DNA of 64,000 nt from Desulfoferrobacter suflitae. Lineage in GTDB: Bacteria > Desulfobacterota > Syntrophobacteria > Syntrophobacterales > Syntrophobacteraceae. A program made the position numbers and the translations under genes. The stretch is taken from positions 186,001-250,000 of the forward strand of contig NZ_JAIBKA010000005.1 in NCBI RefSeq assembly GCF_022603395.1. The letters run 5' to 3'. The notes below the pieces were generated by a model, which had not been told where the DNA came from, made no database searches, and worked only from the letters and a program-made list of their open reading frames with translations. Shown here in pieces: positions 1 to 9,107 of the stretch; within the stretch, counting starts at the first letter, position 1; each line of letters starts with the position of its first letter.

Positions 1-1047
1 CTTGACCGGACCGAATACGGTTTCCATATCGGTTTCCGCCAGGGCCGTCTTCACATCTTCCGCCGAGAAGGACTTGGCGCGCTTCAGTGTATCGGCGATG
101 ACCTGGCATGCCGCATAGGCTTCTGCTCCATGATACTCGGTGGGCTTGTTGAATCGTTTGACATATTCCTCATAATATTCGGATGCACCGGGATAAGGCA
201 GGGTCTCATACCAGAGGGTAGCCGAGTAAACCATATTGGCGGCATTGCCGGCGTTTTTGACAAATTCCGGCAGGGTAAAACCCGCGGCGCCCCCCACAAA
301 AAGCTTGGGCATGACGCGCAATTCCATGGACTGGGTCATGAGCAAAGAGGCGTCCATAACATAGGAAATCATGTAAACAAGATCTGGATTGGCCTGCTTG
401 ACCTTAACCAGAAGCGGTTTAAAATCCACACCGCCCTTGGAGTAGCCCTCCATCATGACAACTTTGATGCCAAGCCGCTCGGCAGTCTCGGCAAAATTCT
501 TGGACCCACTGGTGCCGAAGGCGCTGTCTTCATACAGAATGGCACAGGATTCAGGTTTCACCACTTCGGTGAGGAAGCTTTCCAGTGCCGCAGGGTAGGC
601 GCTCACCGGGGGGTTCAAACGGAACACATAGTCCCAGCCTTGCTCTGTGATTTTGTCGGCAGAACCGGTGTTGACCAGAAACGGCATGCCGTTCTGTTGA
701 GCCACACCTGCAATGGCGAAGGTCTCTGAACTCCCATAGCCGCCGCCGAGCATGACCACCTTGTCTTTGCTGATAAGCTTCTCGGCAGCAGATCTGGCCA
801 CCTCCGGCTTGCCGGTATCGTCCTCGAACAGCAATTCCAGCTGTTTACCATTGATGCCGCCGGCTGCGTTGACTTTTTCCGCGGCCATCACAAAAGAATT
901 TCTTTCGATCTCCCCAAAGGCTGCCTGGGCTCCCGTGAGAGGCAGGATGATGCCGACCTTCACGGTTTCCTCAGACCATGCCGGGGTGGTCGAAAACACC
1001 ACGGCAAATGCCAAGACCAATGTCAACAGTACCAAAAGTTTCCTCAT
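1..1047 (-). CDS. Branched-chain amino-acid type ABC transporter substrate-binding protein (3' end outside window)
   Basis: Periplasmic ligand-binding protein of the LivK/Peripla_BP_6 family, the soluble receptor of a HAAT-type ABC importer for branched-chain amino acids or related acids. The reading frame is open from the ATG at 1047 to the window edge (349 codons), so the C-terminus is missing. A Sec signal peptide covers about residues 1-25 and ends near TPAWSEE. It is followed by the family opening VKVGIILPLTGAQAAFG and later by LEDDTGKP-like and KVVMLGGG segments typical of the fold. A strong ribosome-binding site (CAGGAGGAGC) lies just before the ATG. The permease and ATPase genes are not in view. 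Ligand specificity cannot be read from the sequence. Confidence 0.9.
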   Translation of the reverse strand, partial: MRKLLVLLTLVLAFAVVFSTTPAWSEETVKVGIILPLTGAQAAFGEIERNSFVMAAEKVNAAGGINGKQLELLFEDDTGKPEVARSAAEKLISKDKVVMLGGGYGSSETFAIAGVAQQNGMPFLVNTGSADKITEQGWDYVFRLNPPVSAYPAALESFLTEVVKPESCAILYEDSAFGTSGSKNFAETAERLGIKVVMMEGYSKGGVDFKPLLVKVKQANPDLVYMISYVMDASLLMTQSMELRVMPKLFVGGAAGFTLPEFVKNAGNAANMVYSATLWYETLPYPGASEYYEEYVKRFNKPTEYHGAEAYAACQVIADTLKRAKSFSAEDVKTALAETDMETVFGPVK

Positions 1048-1454
1048 GTTTGCTCCTCCTGTTCTGTAGGTTATGGTGGTTGAACTCCGGACGCCGTTTT
1101 GCTCCATGTAAACCGCTCCTGCACACATTTATGGGTTAACGCCGTCGTGACAAGGCCGGCCAACGACTGCGAGGAACGCGAGAACCACTGTCAACTACGC
1201 TCCAAGTGGGAACTTGAGCAAGCGGGAGAGCAGCATTAGAAGTGCGCACCAGACAGGCCGGATGGGGTGATTCTCCAGTGCGGCAACCCATTTGATTCGG
1301 CCCTCTTAGGGTATTATAGGGTTTGTGCAAAGTCAAGCTGGGCGAAACCCCCTGCCGGCCTGTTCTGCAACGATCCAATAATCATAGCGTCAGGTTGGGC
1401 TGATTGATCTAGAACCTTCCGATATCCATCCTGAAAGCTCATTTTGCCATACGG
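1048..1454. other. Intergenic region, no gene recognised
   Basis: About 400 bases lie between the start of the binding-protein gene and the end of the decarboxylase beta-subunit gene, both on the minus strand. A TATAAT hexamer sits on the minus strand at 1313-1318 and could be the -10 element of the binding-protein gene, but the nearest TTGACT is only 12 bases upstream, so the promoter call is weak. Open frames here resemble no protein I know. I saw no tRNA or riboswitch. Confidence 0.4.
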
Positions 1455-2579
1455 CTACATCATAAAGGACCAAAGAACGCCGGCTCCTATGGCAGATCCA
1501 ATGACCCCCGCTATATTGGGTGCCATGGCATGCATCAGCAGATAATTGCCCGGATCTTCCCGGTTTCCAACCAGCTGGACGACCCGAGCCGAGTCCGGCA
1601 CCGCGGATACCCCGGCGGCTCCCAGTATGGGATTGATCTTGTTCGTGGCAAAAACGTTCACCAGTTTGGCAAAAAGAATTCCACTGGCGGTTGCCACCAT
1701 AAATGAGGCGGCTCCCAACAGGAAAATCCCCACCGACTTGGCGGTAAGAAAAACATCGGCCTGGGTTGAGGCTCCGACCGTGATGCCCAGCAAAATAGTC
1801 ACGATATCGATTAGAGCCGTGCGAGCGGTTAACGCCAGCCGATCCGCAACCAGGCATTCCTTCAACAGGTTACCAAAAAACAACATGCCCAAAAGCGGCA
1901 GTGCCGCCGGTGCGAGAAAACAGCAGGAAAGAAAACCGATGACGGGGAAGATGATCTTTTCTCTCCTGCTGACTGGCCTCGGATCCGGCATCCGAATCAA
2001 TCTCTCCTCCCTGGTTGTCAAAAGATACATGATGGGAGGCTGAATGACCGGTACCAGCGCCATATAGGAGTAGGCGGCGATAGCAATGGGCCCCACCAAA
2101 TGAGGCGCGAGCTTTGCCGACAGAAAAATGGCGGTAGGGCCGTCCGCCCCCCCGATGATTCCAATGGAAGCAGCTTCCCTGGGCAAAAATCCCATTGCCA
2201 GAGCGGCCAAAAAAGTCAGGAAAATCCCCACTTGAGCAGCGGCACCGAGAAGCATCAGTCTGGGTTGCGCCAGCATGTAGGAAAAGTCCGTCATGGCTCC
2301 GATGCCCAGGAAGATGAGAGGCGGGTAGATCCCCTGATGCACTCCAAAGTACAGATAACTCAGCACACTTCCCGATTCGTAGATCCCCAGCCCCAGCCCT
2401 TTGAAAACCGGCACGTTGCCCATGAGAATTCCAAAACCGATGGGAACCAGTAACAGGGGCTCGTAGTGTTTGACTATTCCCAGGTAGATGAAAACGATTC
2501 CAACGGCGATCATGATGAAGTGGCGATAATCCGCCAGCCCGAATCCGGTATTTCCCCAAAAATCCAGAAGATACTCCAT
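1455..2579 (-). CDS. oadB: Sodium ion-translocating decarboxylase, beta subunit (OadB/MmdB/GcdB family)
   Basis: Integral membrane subunit of a biotin-dependent decarboxylase sodium pump (oxaloacetate, methylmalonyl-CoA or glutaconyl-CoA type). It decarboxylates carboxybiotin and exports Na+. The 374-residue length and many hydrophobic helices match the family. The signature GIIGGADGPTAIFLSAKLAP, around residues 138-157, carries the Asp needed for Na+ binding, and the C-terminal NPILGAAGVSAVPDSARVVQ region is also typical. It is transcribed with the gamma subunit 74 bases upstream. The carboxyltransferase (alpha) and biotin-carrier genes are not in the window, so the substrate is unknown. In syntrophic or propionate-oxidising bacteria methylmalonyl-CoA would be a natural choice, but that is inference. 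Confidence 0.93.
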   Translation of the reverse strand: MEYLLDFWGNTGFGLADYRHFIMIAVGIVFIYLGIVKHYEPLLLVPIGFGILMGNVPVFKGLGLGIYESGSVLSYLYFGVHQGIYPPLIFLGIGAMTDFSYMLAQPRLMLLGAAAQVGIFLTFLAALAMGFLPREAASIGIIGGADGPTAIFLSAKLAPHLVGPIAIAAYSYMALVPVIQPPIMYLLTTREERLIRMPDPRPVSRREKIIFPVIGFLSCCFLAPAALPLLGMLFFGNLLKECLVADRLALTARTALIDIVTILLGITVGASTQADVFLTAKSVGIFLLGAASFMVATASGILFAKLVNVFATNKINPILGAAGVSAVPDSARVVQLVGNREDPGNYLLMHAMAPNIAGVIGSAIGAGVLWSFMM

Positions 2580-2653
2580 GAACCGGTCAACTCCGCTTGC
2601 TGTGCACTATTGCAGCTCCCTGTTCTGTCAACAATGAGAATGGACCTCGATTG

Positions 2654-3145
2654 CTATTCCTCTGCACTGGAACGGACAATCTCCACGTCGTTGGCCCATG
2701 TGTAAAATCCTTGCCGATCGCCTGAATCCTCAACGATGATTCCTAGCTTTAGAAATGTATCGAGATGACGGTGCGGGCTTGACAGGCCATGTTTGCTGGC
2801 CTTTTCAAGAAGTTGTGCCAGTGAAAAGGGTTCGCCGAGCCTGTTAGTGATCAGATGAAAATGGTCTGCCACTTCTATCTGATCGAGTGGCAAATGCACC
2901 CGGGTTTTATCTGTCGTTGGGGCTTCCGGGCGATCCGTGCGGGGTTCCTGAACCAGGAAAGGCTGTTTCCGCGGTGGATGCTTGAAACCTGCCAGAAGCT
3001 CGCCGCGCCGGTCCCACAGTGCCAAAAACCTCTCCATATTGGCCATGATAGCCGCCAAAACCACTAAACCGGTGAAGACGATGGCTAATCCGGTGAAGGT
3101 GATTGTCCACCCGTTAGCCGCGCTGATTGCTTTCAACCCGTACAT
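2654..3145 (-). CDS. oadG: Sodium pump decarboxylase gamma subunit-like protein
   Basis: Small membrane-anchored assembly subunit of the decarboxylase sodium pump. One N-terminal transmembrane helix (about residues 14-36, with ITFTGLAIVFTGLVVLAAIM) matches the OAD_gamma pattern, followed by a charged cytoplasmic tail. At 163 residues it is longer than the usual 80-120. The tail (about residues 60-160) includes an ordered segment that I cannot place in a family. A good ribosome-binding site (GGAGG) precedes the ATG at 3145. It lies between the beta subunit and a cyclic-nucleotide-binding protein, 15 bases after the latter, so the three genes probably form one transcript. Confidence 0.75.
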   Translation of the reverse strand: MYGLKAISAANGWTITFTGLAIVFTGLVVLAAIMANMERFLALWDRRGELLAGFKHPPRKQPFLVQEPRTDRPEAPTTDKTRVHLPLDQIEVADHFHLITNRLGEPFSLAQLLEKASKHGLSSPHRHLDTFLKLGIIVEDSGDRQGFYTWANDVEIVRSSAEE

Positions 3146-3160
3146 CCCATCATCCTCCGA

Positions 3161-3601
3161 CTAGTCCCGGCCAAAACTGACTGGTGTGCCGCGCCGATAG
3201 CGATCACGTTGTTCCATTATTTGGGCGATCTTCTGCATCAGTCTCTGCCCGAAAAGAGCATTCATCTGGATCAACCGATACAGCTCCCGACCGGAAAACT
3301 CATAAAGTCGGACGTCGGAGAGACATACCGCCGTAGCGGTATAACGAAATGGGCTCACCAGAGAAGACCAGCCGACCGCATGCCCTTCATCCCTCAACGG
3401 CATGGAACGGCCATTGGGAAAGCACAAAAGGATGGTGCCGACACGCAGTAGATAGAGCGCAGCCGCGGGCGCACCCGCGTGAAATATGGTTTCTCCTTCT
3501 TTCCAGCGCGTATGCGCAGCAATACCTGCCAGATCAGACAGCTCGGACTCGTGAAAATCTCTCAAGAACTCCGTTTCCCTGAGTTCTCTGGTCGATACCA
3601 T
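3161..3601 (-). CDS. Stand-alone cyclic nucleotide-binding domain protein
   Basis: A 146-residue protein made almost entirely of a CRP/cNMP-binding fold (about residues 8-125). Visible family features are LRDFHESELSDLAGIA, the glycine turn WKEGETIFHAGAPAAALYLL and a phosphate-cassette-like region GHAVGWSSL. The usual R in the cAMP phosphate loop is not obvious, so the ligand may not be cAMP. It lacks the C-terminal helix-turn-helix of CRP/FNR regulators and therefore should not bind DNA itself. A GGGAG ribosome-binding site lies before the ATG at 3601. It is 15 bases ahead of the gamma-subunit gene, which suggests regulation of, or partnership with, the sodium pump. That role is inferred only from position. 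Confidence 0.75.
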   Translation of the reverse strand: MVSTRELRETEFLRDFHESELSDLAGIAAHTRWKEGETIFHAGAPAAALYLLRVGTILLCFPNGRSMPLRDEGHAVGWSSLVSPFRYTATAVCLSDVRLYEFSGRELYRLIQMNALFGQRLMQKIAQIMEQRDRYRRGTPVSFGRD

Positions 3602-3706
3602 GTGGTCTCCCGTCGTTTAGCTGTAGCAAGCCCCGCCAATCATCGCGATCACCCGTCCTGCCAGCAGCAAATTCATCATACCCATTCTGACCTGCAGCGC
3701 GCAGCC

Positions 3707-4495
3707 TCATCGATCAACGCGAATAACCAGTCCTTGAACCTTTTCCTTGCGGTTGAACTCGGCGGCAAACTTCAGTGCCTCCTCCCGGCTGTCGAAGGAA
3801 CCGACAAGTACCCTAGTCCAGCGTCCAGTTTCCGGCATGTCGATCGTTTCCATGTTGGGGGAGTAACCTTTGGCTTGCAGTTGTTTCATAAATCGCTCTG
3901 CATTGCTGGAATCCTTGAGTGAAGCAGCCAGTAAGGTAAACTGTTCGGTTCCGCCGCCGGCACCAAGACCCTTTTTGGGATCGGCAGCAGCATCGGGCTC
4001 CTCGGGTTCCAGGGGGCTGGATTTATCTGCCGCTGTCGGCTCTGTTGAGGGTCTAACAGAGGGCCTCGATTTTTTCGGGATTGGATCTTTCGGAGGTGCC
4101 TCTTTGGTCTCTGGAGTGGAAGGCATAGGCGAATTGACCAGAGGTTTTCCCGAAATGGGATCGATCTGATTGGTCAATGACTGAAAATAGTTGAGGGACC
4201 CGAGCATCTTTTTGGAATCCTCCCAACTTTCTGCAGCGTTTGCAGGCGGTTGCGGAGCCTCCCTGCCGAGCCCCATAAAACGAAGGATTTGAGCCCTCAG
4301 CGAAGTCTCGTCTGCCGCCACCAGGGGCAGCCCCCGGCCAACCAGAACGCCGAAGACAAACATCCAGGCAAGGATGAGGACCAGGCCGAATGAATAGAGC
4401 AGAAGCTGCATCAGCCCCAATTCGAAACGAAAAGCTTTCGATTTGTTGCCTTTGGCGGATTGGGTCAAACCGCTGCTCTCTCTCGAGGATTTCAT
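3707..4495 (-). CDS. SPOR domain-containing inner-membrane protein
   Basis: A 262-residue bitopic membrane protein. The N-terminal 30 residues are basic and cytoplasmic. One transmembrane helix follows (about 31-53, LLLYSFGLVLILAWMFVFGV). A long Pro/Ser/Lys-rich periplasmic linker (about 80-180) leads to a C-terminal SPOR fold (about 183-260, opening QFTLLAASLKDSSNAERFMK and closing GLVIRV). SPOR domains bind denuded glycan strands of septal peptidoglycan, so a role in cell division is likely, as for FtsN and DedD. It lies directly downstream of argS on the same strand, an arrangement common in Desulfobacterota. The ribosome-binding site is weak. Confidence 0.85.
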   Translation of the reverse strand: MKSSRESSGLTQSAKGNKSKAFRFELGLMQLLLYSFGLVLILAWMFVFGVLVGRGLPLVAADETSLRAQILRFMGLGREAPQPPANAAESWEDSKKMLGSLNYFQSLTNQIDPISGKPLVNSPMPSTPETKEAPPKDPIPKKSRPSVRPSTEPTAADKSSPLEPEEPDAAADPKKGLGAGGGTEQFTLLAASLKDSSNAERFMKQLQAKGYSPNMETIDMPETGRWTRVLVGSFDSREEALKFAAEFNRKEKVQGLVIRVDR

Positions 4496-4598
4496 GCGTC
4501 GGCTCTATCGGCGACCTTTTCAACAGTTTCAACCACTTCAGACGGCGTCTGCTTAATCCCTTTGAAACAGTTCTGACTGGTTGTGTCAACCAATTTTA

Positions 4599-6281
4599 TC
4601 ACATCTTCTCGGGGGCATTCACACCCAACAGGGACAAAGCATTGGCCAGCACGATGCGCAATGCGGCGGCCAAATAAAGCCGTGCCTGTGTCAGATCCGG
4701 ATCGTCCCCCAAGATGCGATTCTGATTGTAGTAACTGTGAAAGAGTGCAACCAGTTCGTTCAGATAGTAAGAGATTCGATGAGGTTCCAGGGTCTTGGCC
4801 GCACTTGCCAGGATCTCCGGATATTCCCCCAGCATTTTGATGATCTCCAGCTCCTGGGGCAGAACAAGGGGTGCGAGATCAGGATTTGCTCCTCCATTGA
4901 GCCACTCGCACGGCACCCCCCGTTCCCTCGCGACCTCAAAGATGCTGCACAGACGGGCGTGCGCATATTGCACGTAATAGACGGGGTTGTCATTGCTCTG
5001 CATTTTGGCAACTTCCAGATCAAAATCGAGCGGACTGTCCGAGCGGCGCGTAAGGAAAATGTAACGGGCAGCATCTTTGCCCACTTCATCGATCACCTCA
5101 CGCAAGGTCACGAACTCACCGGCGCGGGTGGACATGGCAACCGGCTTTCCAGCTCTCAGCAGGTTAACCAACTGCACAAGAATGATTTGCAGATCCGACC
5201 GTTTACGACCGAGTGCTTCAATCCCGGCAAGCATCCGTTCCACATATCCATGATGATCGGCGCCCCAGATGTCGATCACCGTGTCGAAGCCTCTCTCGAA
5301 CTTGTCCTTGTGGTAGGCGAGATCGGCCGCAAAGTAGGTGCTCAGACCGTTTGCCCGAACCACAACCCGGTCCTTTTCATCGCCGAACGCCGTACTTCGA
5401 AACCACAGAGCGCCCTCCTGCTCGTAGATGTAGCGGTTGGCTTTGAGGGTCTCGATGGTGCGTTGAATGGCGTTTTGACTGTGCAGGGTGGTTTCGCTGA
5501 ACCACTGATCGAAACGCACCCCAAAATTGTCCAGATCTTCTCGAATGCCGGCCAAAATGCGGTCGCCCGCATAGCGTGTGAAGTCAGGCAATACCTCATC
5601 CAGCGGCACCTTGTGGTAACGGGTCCCCACCTCTTCTGTCAGGTCCCGGGCAAGCTCCATAATGTAGTCGCCCTGATAATGACCGTCGGGAAAATCAACC
5701 GGCTCTCCCAGAGCCTCTTGATAACGGTAGTAAAGGCTGCGCCCAAGGGTGTCCATCTGATTGCCGGCATCGTTGATGTAGTATTCACGCTCCACCGCGT
5801 AGCCGCAGAAGGCCAGGATGGCGGCCATAACATCGCCCGTGGCGGCGCCGCGCCCATGCCCGATATGCAACGGTCCGGTAGGATTGGCACTGACAAACTC
5901 CACCTGCACTCGTTTGCCCTTGCCAATCTCCTGATAGCCGTATTTTTCCGCTTGTGCATGGACCTCGACCAGCTCTTGATGCCACGCCCCGGGTTCAATA
6001 AAAAAATTGAGAAAGCCCGGCCCTGCGATCTCCACTTTGCTAATGAGGCCTTCGCTCATTTCCATGTGCTTCACGATTTCCTTGGCGATCTCCCTTGGAT
6101 TCCGTTTCAGACAGCGGGTCAGAGAAAGGGCTATGTTACTGGCGTAATCGCCGTGTTGAGATATTTTGGGAATTTCAAGTTCAACGCAAGGTGGGGATTG
6201 GTCGGATAGTCCACCTGAGTGACAGATGGGCACAATCGCTTTATTCAGGATTTCCAGGATGCGGTTCCGCATGAGCGCCAT
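4599..6281 (-). CDS. argS: Arginyl-tRNA synthetase
   Basis: Class I aminoacyl-tRNA synthetase charging tRNA-Arg with arginine. The 560-residue length fits the bacterial form. The N-terminal Add-1 domain covers about residues 5-90. The HIGH signature appears as NPTGPLHIGHGRGAATGDV near residue 125, the KMSK-like loop as AMSTRAGE near 370, and the DALR anticodon-binding domain ends in LLGVNAPEKM, a typical ArgRS terminus. I chose the ATG at 6281, 11 bases after an AAGGAG, rather than the TTG at 6290, which is too close to that site. The opposite strand carries a 542-codon open frame across this gene that I regard as a shadow. Confidence 0.97.
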   Translation of the reverse strand: MALMRNRILEILNKAIVPICHSGGLSDQSPPCVELEIPKISQHGDYASNIALSLTRCLKRNPREIAKEIVKHMEMSEGLISKVEIAGPGFLNFFIEPGAWHQELVEVHAQAEKYGYQEIGKGKRVQVEFVSANPTGPLHIGHGRGAATGDVMAAILAFCGYAVEREYYINDAGNQMDTLGRSLYYRYQEALGEPVDFPDGHYQGDYIMELARDLTEEVGTRYHKVPLDEVLPDFTRYAGDRILAGIREDLDNFGVRFDQWFSETTLHSQNAIQRTIETLKANRYIYEQEGALWFRSTAFGDEKDRVVVRANGLSTYFAADLAYHKDKFERGFDTVIDIWGADHHGYVERMLAGIEALGRKRSDLQIILVQLVNLLRAGKPVAMSTRAGEFVTLREVIDEVGKDAARYIFLTRRSDSPLDFDLEVAKMQSNDNPVYYVQYAHARLCSIFEVARERGVPCEWLNGGANPDLAPLVLPQELEIIKMLGEYPEILASAAKTLEPHRISYYLNELVALFHSYYNQNRILGDDPDLTQARLYLAAALRIVLANALSLLGVNAPEKM

Positions 6282-6552
6282 AGAAGACAATTCTCCTTAA
6301 CTTTCAGCTGACGTCCATCTGGAAGCTCCATAGTGCCTCTTACCCTGTGAGCGAGAAGTCAGCAGACACCCCGACCCTCTTCCTCCAAAGAGCTGCCGTT
6401 TCCCGACGGAGACCAGCTAAGGTTTCAATAAAGTGCAGAAATCTCGAACACGACTTATAACCAGTGCCTGGAACACGGTCAAGTGGCTTTGATCTTTATG
6501 TTTTCACGTTGAGGAAACGAGACCGACAATGCCCATCCAGTCTCCGGCGACG

Positions 6553-7680
6553 TCACAGATCAGCTGCTCCATTGAGGAAATATTTGAAACGATGCCGCCC
6601 GATACTGCAATAGATTTCATAACTGATGGTGGCACACGTCTGGGCAATTTCTTCTGCGCTGATGCGGTCGTCCATCTGCTCCCCCAGCAATACCACCTCA
6701 TCGTCTTCCTTTGCCTGCCGGACATGGGTGACATCGATGGTGATCAAATTCATCGACACCCTGCCCACAACCGCCGCCCGCTGACCGCAAACCAATACCT
6801 GCCCCTGGTTGGAGAGCAACCGTGGATAGCCGTCGTCGTAACCCACGGGGATGGTGGCAATGCGGCTGGGCTTTTCAGGGAGGAAGGTCCTGCCGTATCC
6901 TATGGGTTGTCCGGCCGGCACATCCTTAAGCTGCAAAATCTTTGCTTTAAGGCTCATGACCGGCTTCAGCCGGGCGGGAAAATGAAGCTCCTGGGAGGGA
7001 GGAGAACCGTAAAGCATGATTCCCGGTCTGATCAGTTGAAAATGCGCATGCGGCAGATCAAGCAGGCCGGCGCTGTTGGCAATGTGGATAAACTGAACGG
7101 CATGACCACGCCCTGCAAGTTCGCCCAACACCTCTCTAAACCGACTCAGCTGAAGCTCACTGTAACTCTTGTCCGATTCGTCAGCTGCAGCAAAATGGGA
7201 TAGAATCCCTTCCAGTTTGATGCCCGGCAAAGCCAGCAGCTTATCAAGGAATGCCGGGGCTCTTTCATAGGGAACACCCAACCGTCCCATGCCGGTATCG
7301 ACTTTGAGGTGGATCTTTGCTTCCGTGTCCAATCGACAGGCTGTTCTACTCATCAGTTCGGCGTGGTCCAAACGGAACAGGGCAGGTCGCACCTGCTGCC
7401 TTATGGCCTCCTCCATGTCACACGGCTCAATGCCCGACAAGACCAGAATGGGGTGGCGTATGCCGGCGACCAGCAGTTCCTGAGCCTCCCAGAACTTACT
7501 CACAGCCAGAAAATGAACCCCACCCGAGACCAGTTCTCGAGCGATCGGCAACATGCCATGGCCGTAGGCATCCGACTTGACCACACCGATGATCTGGGTA
7601 CGCGCCGACATGCGCTTGCGCACCTGCAACAGATTGTGGCGCAGCGCCGCGAGATCAATTTCAACCCAACTTAACGGCAT
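6553..7680 (-). CDS. alr: Alanine racemase
   Basis: PLP-dependent enzyme interconverting L- and D-alanine to supply D-Ala for peptidoglycan. The protein of 375 residues has the N-terminal TIM barrel with the PLP lysine in VVKSDAYGHG (about residue 38), the RPGIMLYG segment, and the C-terminal beta domain with GYDDGYPR, whose Tyr is the second catalytic base, and VGRVSMNLI. The frame is open to 7752, but the ATG at 7680 is preceded by GGAGAGG at good spacing and begins MPLSWVEIDL as in homologues, so I start there. It is divergently transcribed from the DUF2065 gene, leaving about 110 bases for both promoters. Confidence 0.96.
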   Translation of the reverse strand: MPLSWVEIDLAALRHNLLQVRKRMSARTQIIGVVKSDAYGHGMLPIARELVSGGVHFLAVSKFWEAQELLVAGIRHPILVLSGIEPCDMEEAIRQQVRPALFRLDHAELMSRTACRLDTEAKIHLKVDTGMGRLGVPYERAPAFLDKLLALPGIKLEGILSHFAAADESDKSYSELQLSRFREVLGELAGRGHAVQFIHIANSAGLLDLPHAHFQLIRPGIMLYGSPPSQELHFPARLKPVMSLKAKILQLKDVPAGQPIGYGRTFLPEKPSRIATIPVGYDDGYPRLLSNQGQVLVCGQRAAVVGRVSMNLITIDVTHVRQAKEDDEVVLLGEQMDDRISAEEIAQTCATISYEIYCSIGRHRFKYFLNGAADL

Positions 7681-7793
7681 TGTTCCTCTCCATTCCTGCG
7701 GGCAAAACAGTGAATGCTTTGCAATGACCAAAAAATATGTTAGGCGATGCAAGACCGAATGCCAAGAAAATCCTTAGGTGGGATCTGGATGGT

Positions 7794-7994
7794 ATGTTTG
7801 CCGGAACTATTCTGACCGTAATCGGGTTGATTTGCTTCTTTGAAGGGTTGCCTTACCTGGCTTTCCCGGATGGTTTGAAGAAGGTCATGCAGCAGATGAT
7901 CCGAACTCCCAGCCGCATCCTGCGCGTGATGGGCGCGGCGCTGATGATTTTGGGTCTGCTCCTGGTGTATTGGGGTCAACACCATGTCCGGTGA
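7794..7994 (+). CDS. DUF2065 family small membrane protein (YjeT-like)
   Basis: A 66-residue inner-membrane protein with two hydrophobic helices (about residues 2-20 and 45-62). The family pattern is clear: an early EGLPYLAFPDGLKK, then RILRVMGAALMILGLLLVYW. Function is unknown; the family occurs widely in proteobacteria. The frame opens earlier at 7737, but that ATG has no ribosome-binding site and adds a charged stretch not seen in the family. The ATG at 7794 follows AGGTGGG and gives the usual length. Its last 11 bases overlap the start of queA, so the two are probably translationally coupled. Confidence 0.75.
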   Translation: MFAGTILTVIGLICFFEGLPYLAFPDGLKKVMQQMIRTPSRILRVMGAALMILGLLLVYWGQHHVR

Positions 7995-9063
7995 CAATCA
8001 AGCTGCTTCCTTTGATCTGCAGGCATACCAATACCATCTCCCCACTGGCTTGATCGCCCAGCATCCCCTCGAAAAGAGAGATGAATCGCGCTTGCTGGTG
8101 ATGCAGCGCCGCAGCGGCAAACGGGCTCACCTGCAGTTTGACAGCATCTGTGACTTTTTTCAACGGGGGGATGTGCTGGTGGTGAACGACACTCGCGTTG
8201 TTCCCGCCAGGCTCTACGGGAACAAAGAAACGGGCGGATTCATCGAACTGCTCGTTCTGGATCCGCACAAGGCACCGGAGGAGGGAAGGCGGGAGGGTTA
8301 CACATGCCTTCTCAAGTGTGCCAAAAGGCCTCGCCGGGATAGCCTGATCTTTCTGCCGAAGGGCCTTCGAGCAAGGATCCAGAGCGACCCCAAGGACGGT
8401 ACGGCGATTGTTCGCTTCTTGACTTCGCAACCTTTGCCGCAAATCCTGGAAGAGATCGGCTCCGTACCGCTTCCCCCCTACATTGATCGCAATAGGGATG
8501 AGGTCAATGCTGCGGACAGGCACTGCTACCAGACCGTATACGCCTTGAAACCCGGCGCAGTGGCAGCCCCGACGGCGGGTCTCCACTTCACCGCCGAACT
8601 GTTGGACAAATTACAGAACCAGGGCGTAGAGATTGTTACGGTGACCCTTCATGTGGGTTACGGCACCTTTGCTCCGCTGCGTGTTGCGGATATCCGCGAG
8701 CATCGCATGCATTCCGAATATGCAGAGATTCCCGCAGATTCGGCGGAACGGATAAGGTCGGCGAGAGCGCAACGCAGACGGGTTATCGCCGTGGGCACGA
8801 CAGTGGTTCGGACTCTTGAATGGGTCGCCAGCGAATTCGGTGAAGTGGTTTCTTATGCGGATTGGTGTCGGCACTACATTTATCCAGGTTATTCGTTTCG
8901 GGTAATCGACGCAATGGTCACCAACTTTCATTTGCCCGGGTCGAGCCTGTTGCTTCTGGTGTCGGCCTTTGCAGGTCGGTCGCAGATTCTCTCCGCATAT
9001 CAAGAGGCGATCGGGCTGGGCTATCGGTTTTTCAGCTACGGCGATGCCATGCTGATTTTGTGA
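7984..9063 (+). CDS. queA: S-adenosylmethionine:tRNA ribosyltransferase-isomerase
   Basis: Transfers and isomerises the ribosyl group of SAM onto preQ1 in tRNA to make epoxyqueuosine, the penultimate queuosine step. At 359 residues it has the standard length. Recognisable segments are YHLPTGLIAQHPLEKRDESRL at the N-terminus, GDVLVVNDTRVVPARLYG (about 62-79), APTAGLHFT (about 198-206), VTLHVGYGTFAPLR, and the C-terminal TNFHLPGSSLLLLVSAFAG. tgt follows 44 bases downstream in the same direction, so the two late tRNA-dependent Q steps are in one unit. Cytoplasmic. Confidence 0.97.
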   Translation: MSGDNQAASFDLQAYQYHLPTGLIAQHPLEKRDESRLLVMQRRSGKRAHLQFDSICDFFQRGDVLVVNDTRVVPARLYGNKETGGFIELLVLDPHKAPEEGRREGYTCLLKCAKRPRRDSLIFLPKGLRARIQSDPKDGTAIVRFLTSQPLPQILEEIGSVPLPPYIDRNRDEVNAADRHCYQTVYALKPGAVAAPTAGLHFTAELLDKLQNQGVEIVTVTLHVGYGTFAPLRVADIREHRMHSEYAEIPADSAERIRSARAQRRRVIAVGTTVVRTLEWVASEFGEVVSYADWCRHYIYPGYSFRVIDAMVTNFHLPGSSLLLLVSAFAGRSQILSAYQEAIGLGYRFFSYGDAMLIL

Positions 9064-9107
9064 AGAGAGTTAACTAACCAGCAGCTCAAGGATCGTGTGC
9101 ACAGCAA

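Noticed and set aside
1291-1345. Sigma-70 promoter around TATAAT at 1313-1318 (minus strand)
   Set aside because: The only good -35 (TTGACT) is spaced 12 bases away, too short for normal use; kept only as a note in the intergenic entry.
1136-1378. 80-codon minus-strand frame in the first intergenic gap
   Set aside because: Composition is Arg/Ser/Pro-rich like a random frame, with no ribosome-binding site or family resemblance.
4581-6209. 542-codon open frame on the plus strand opposite argS
   Set aside because: It is the complement of a clear arginyl-tRNA synthetase, has no recognisable motif, and arises from GC-biased third positions in argS.
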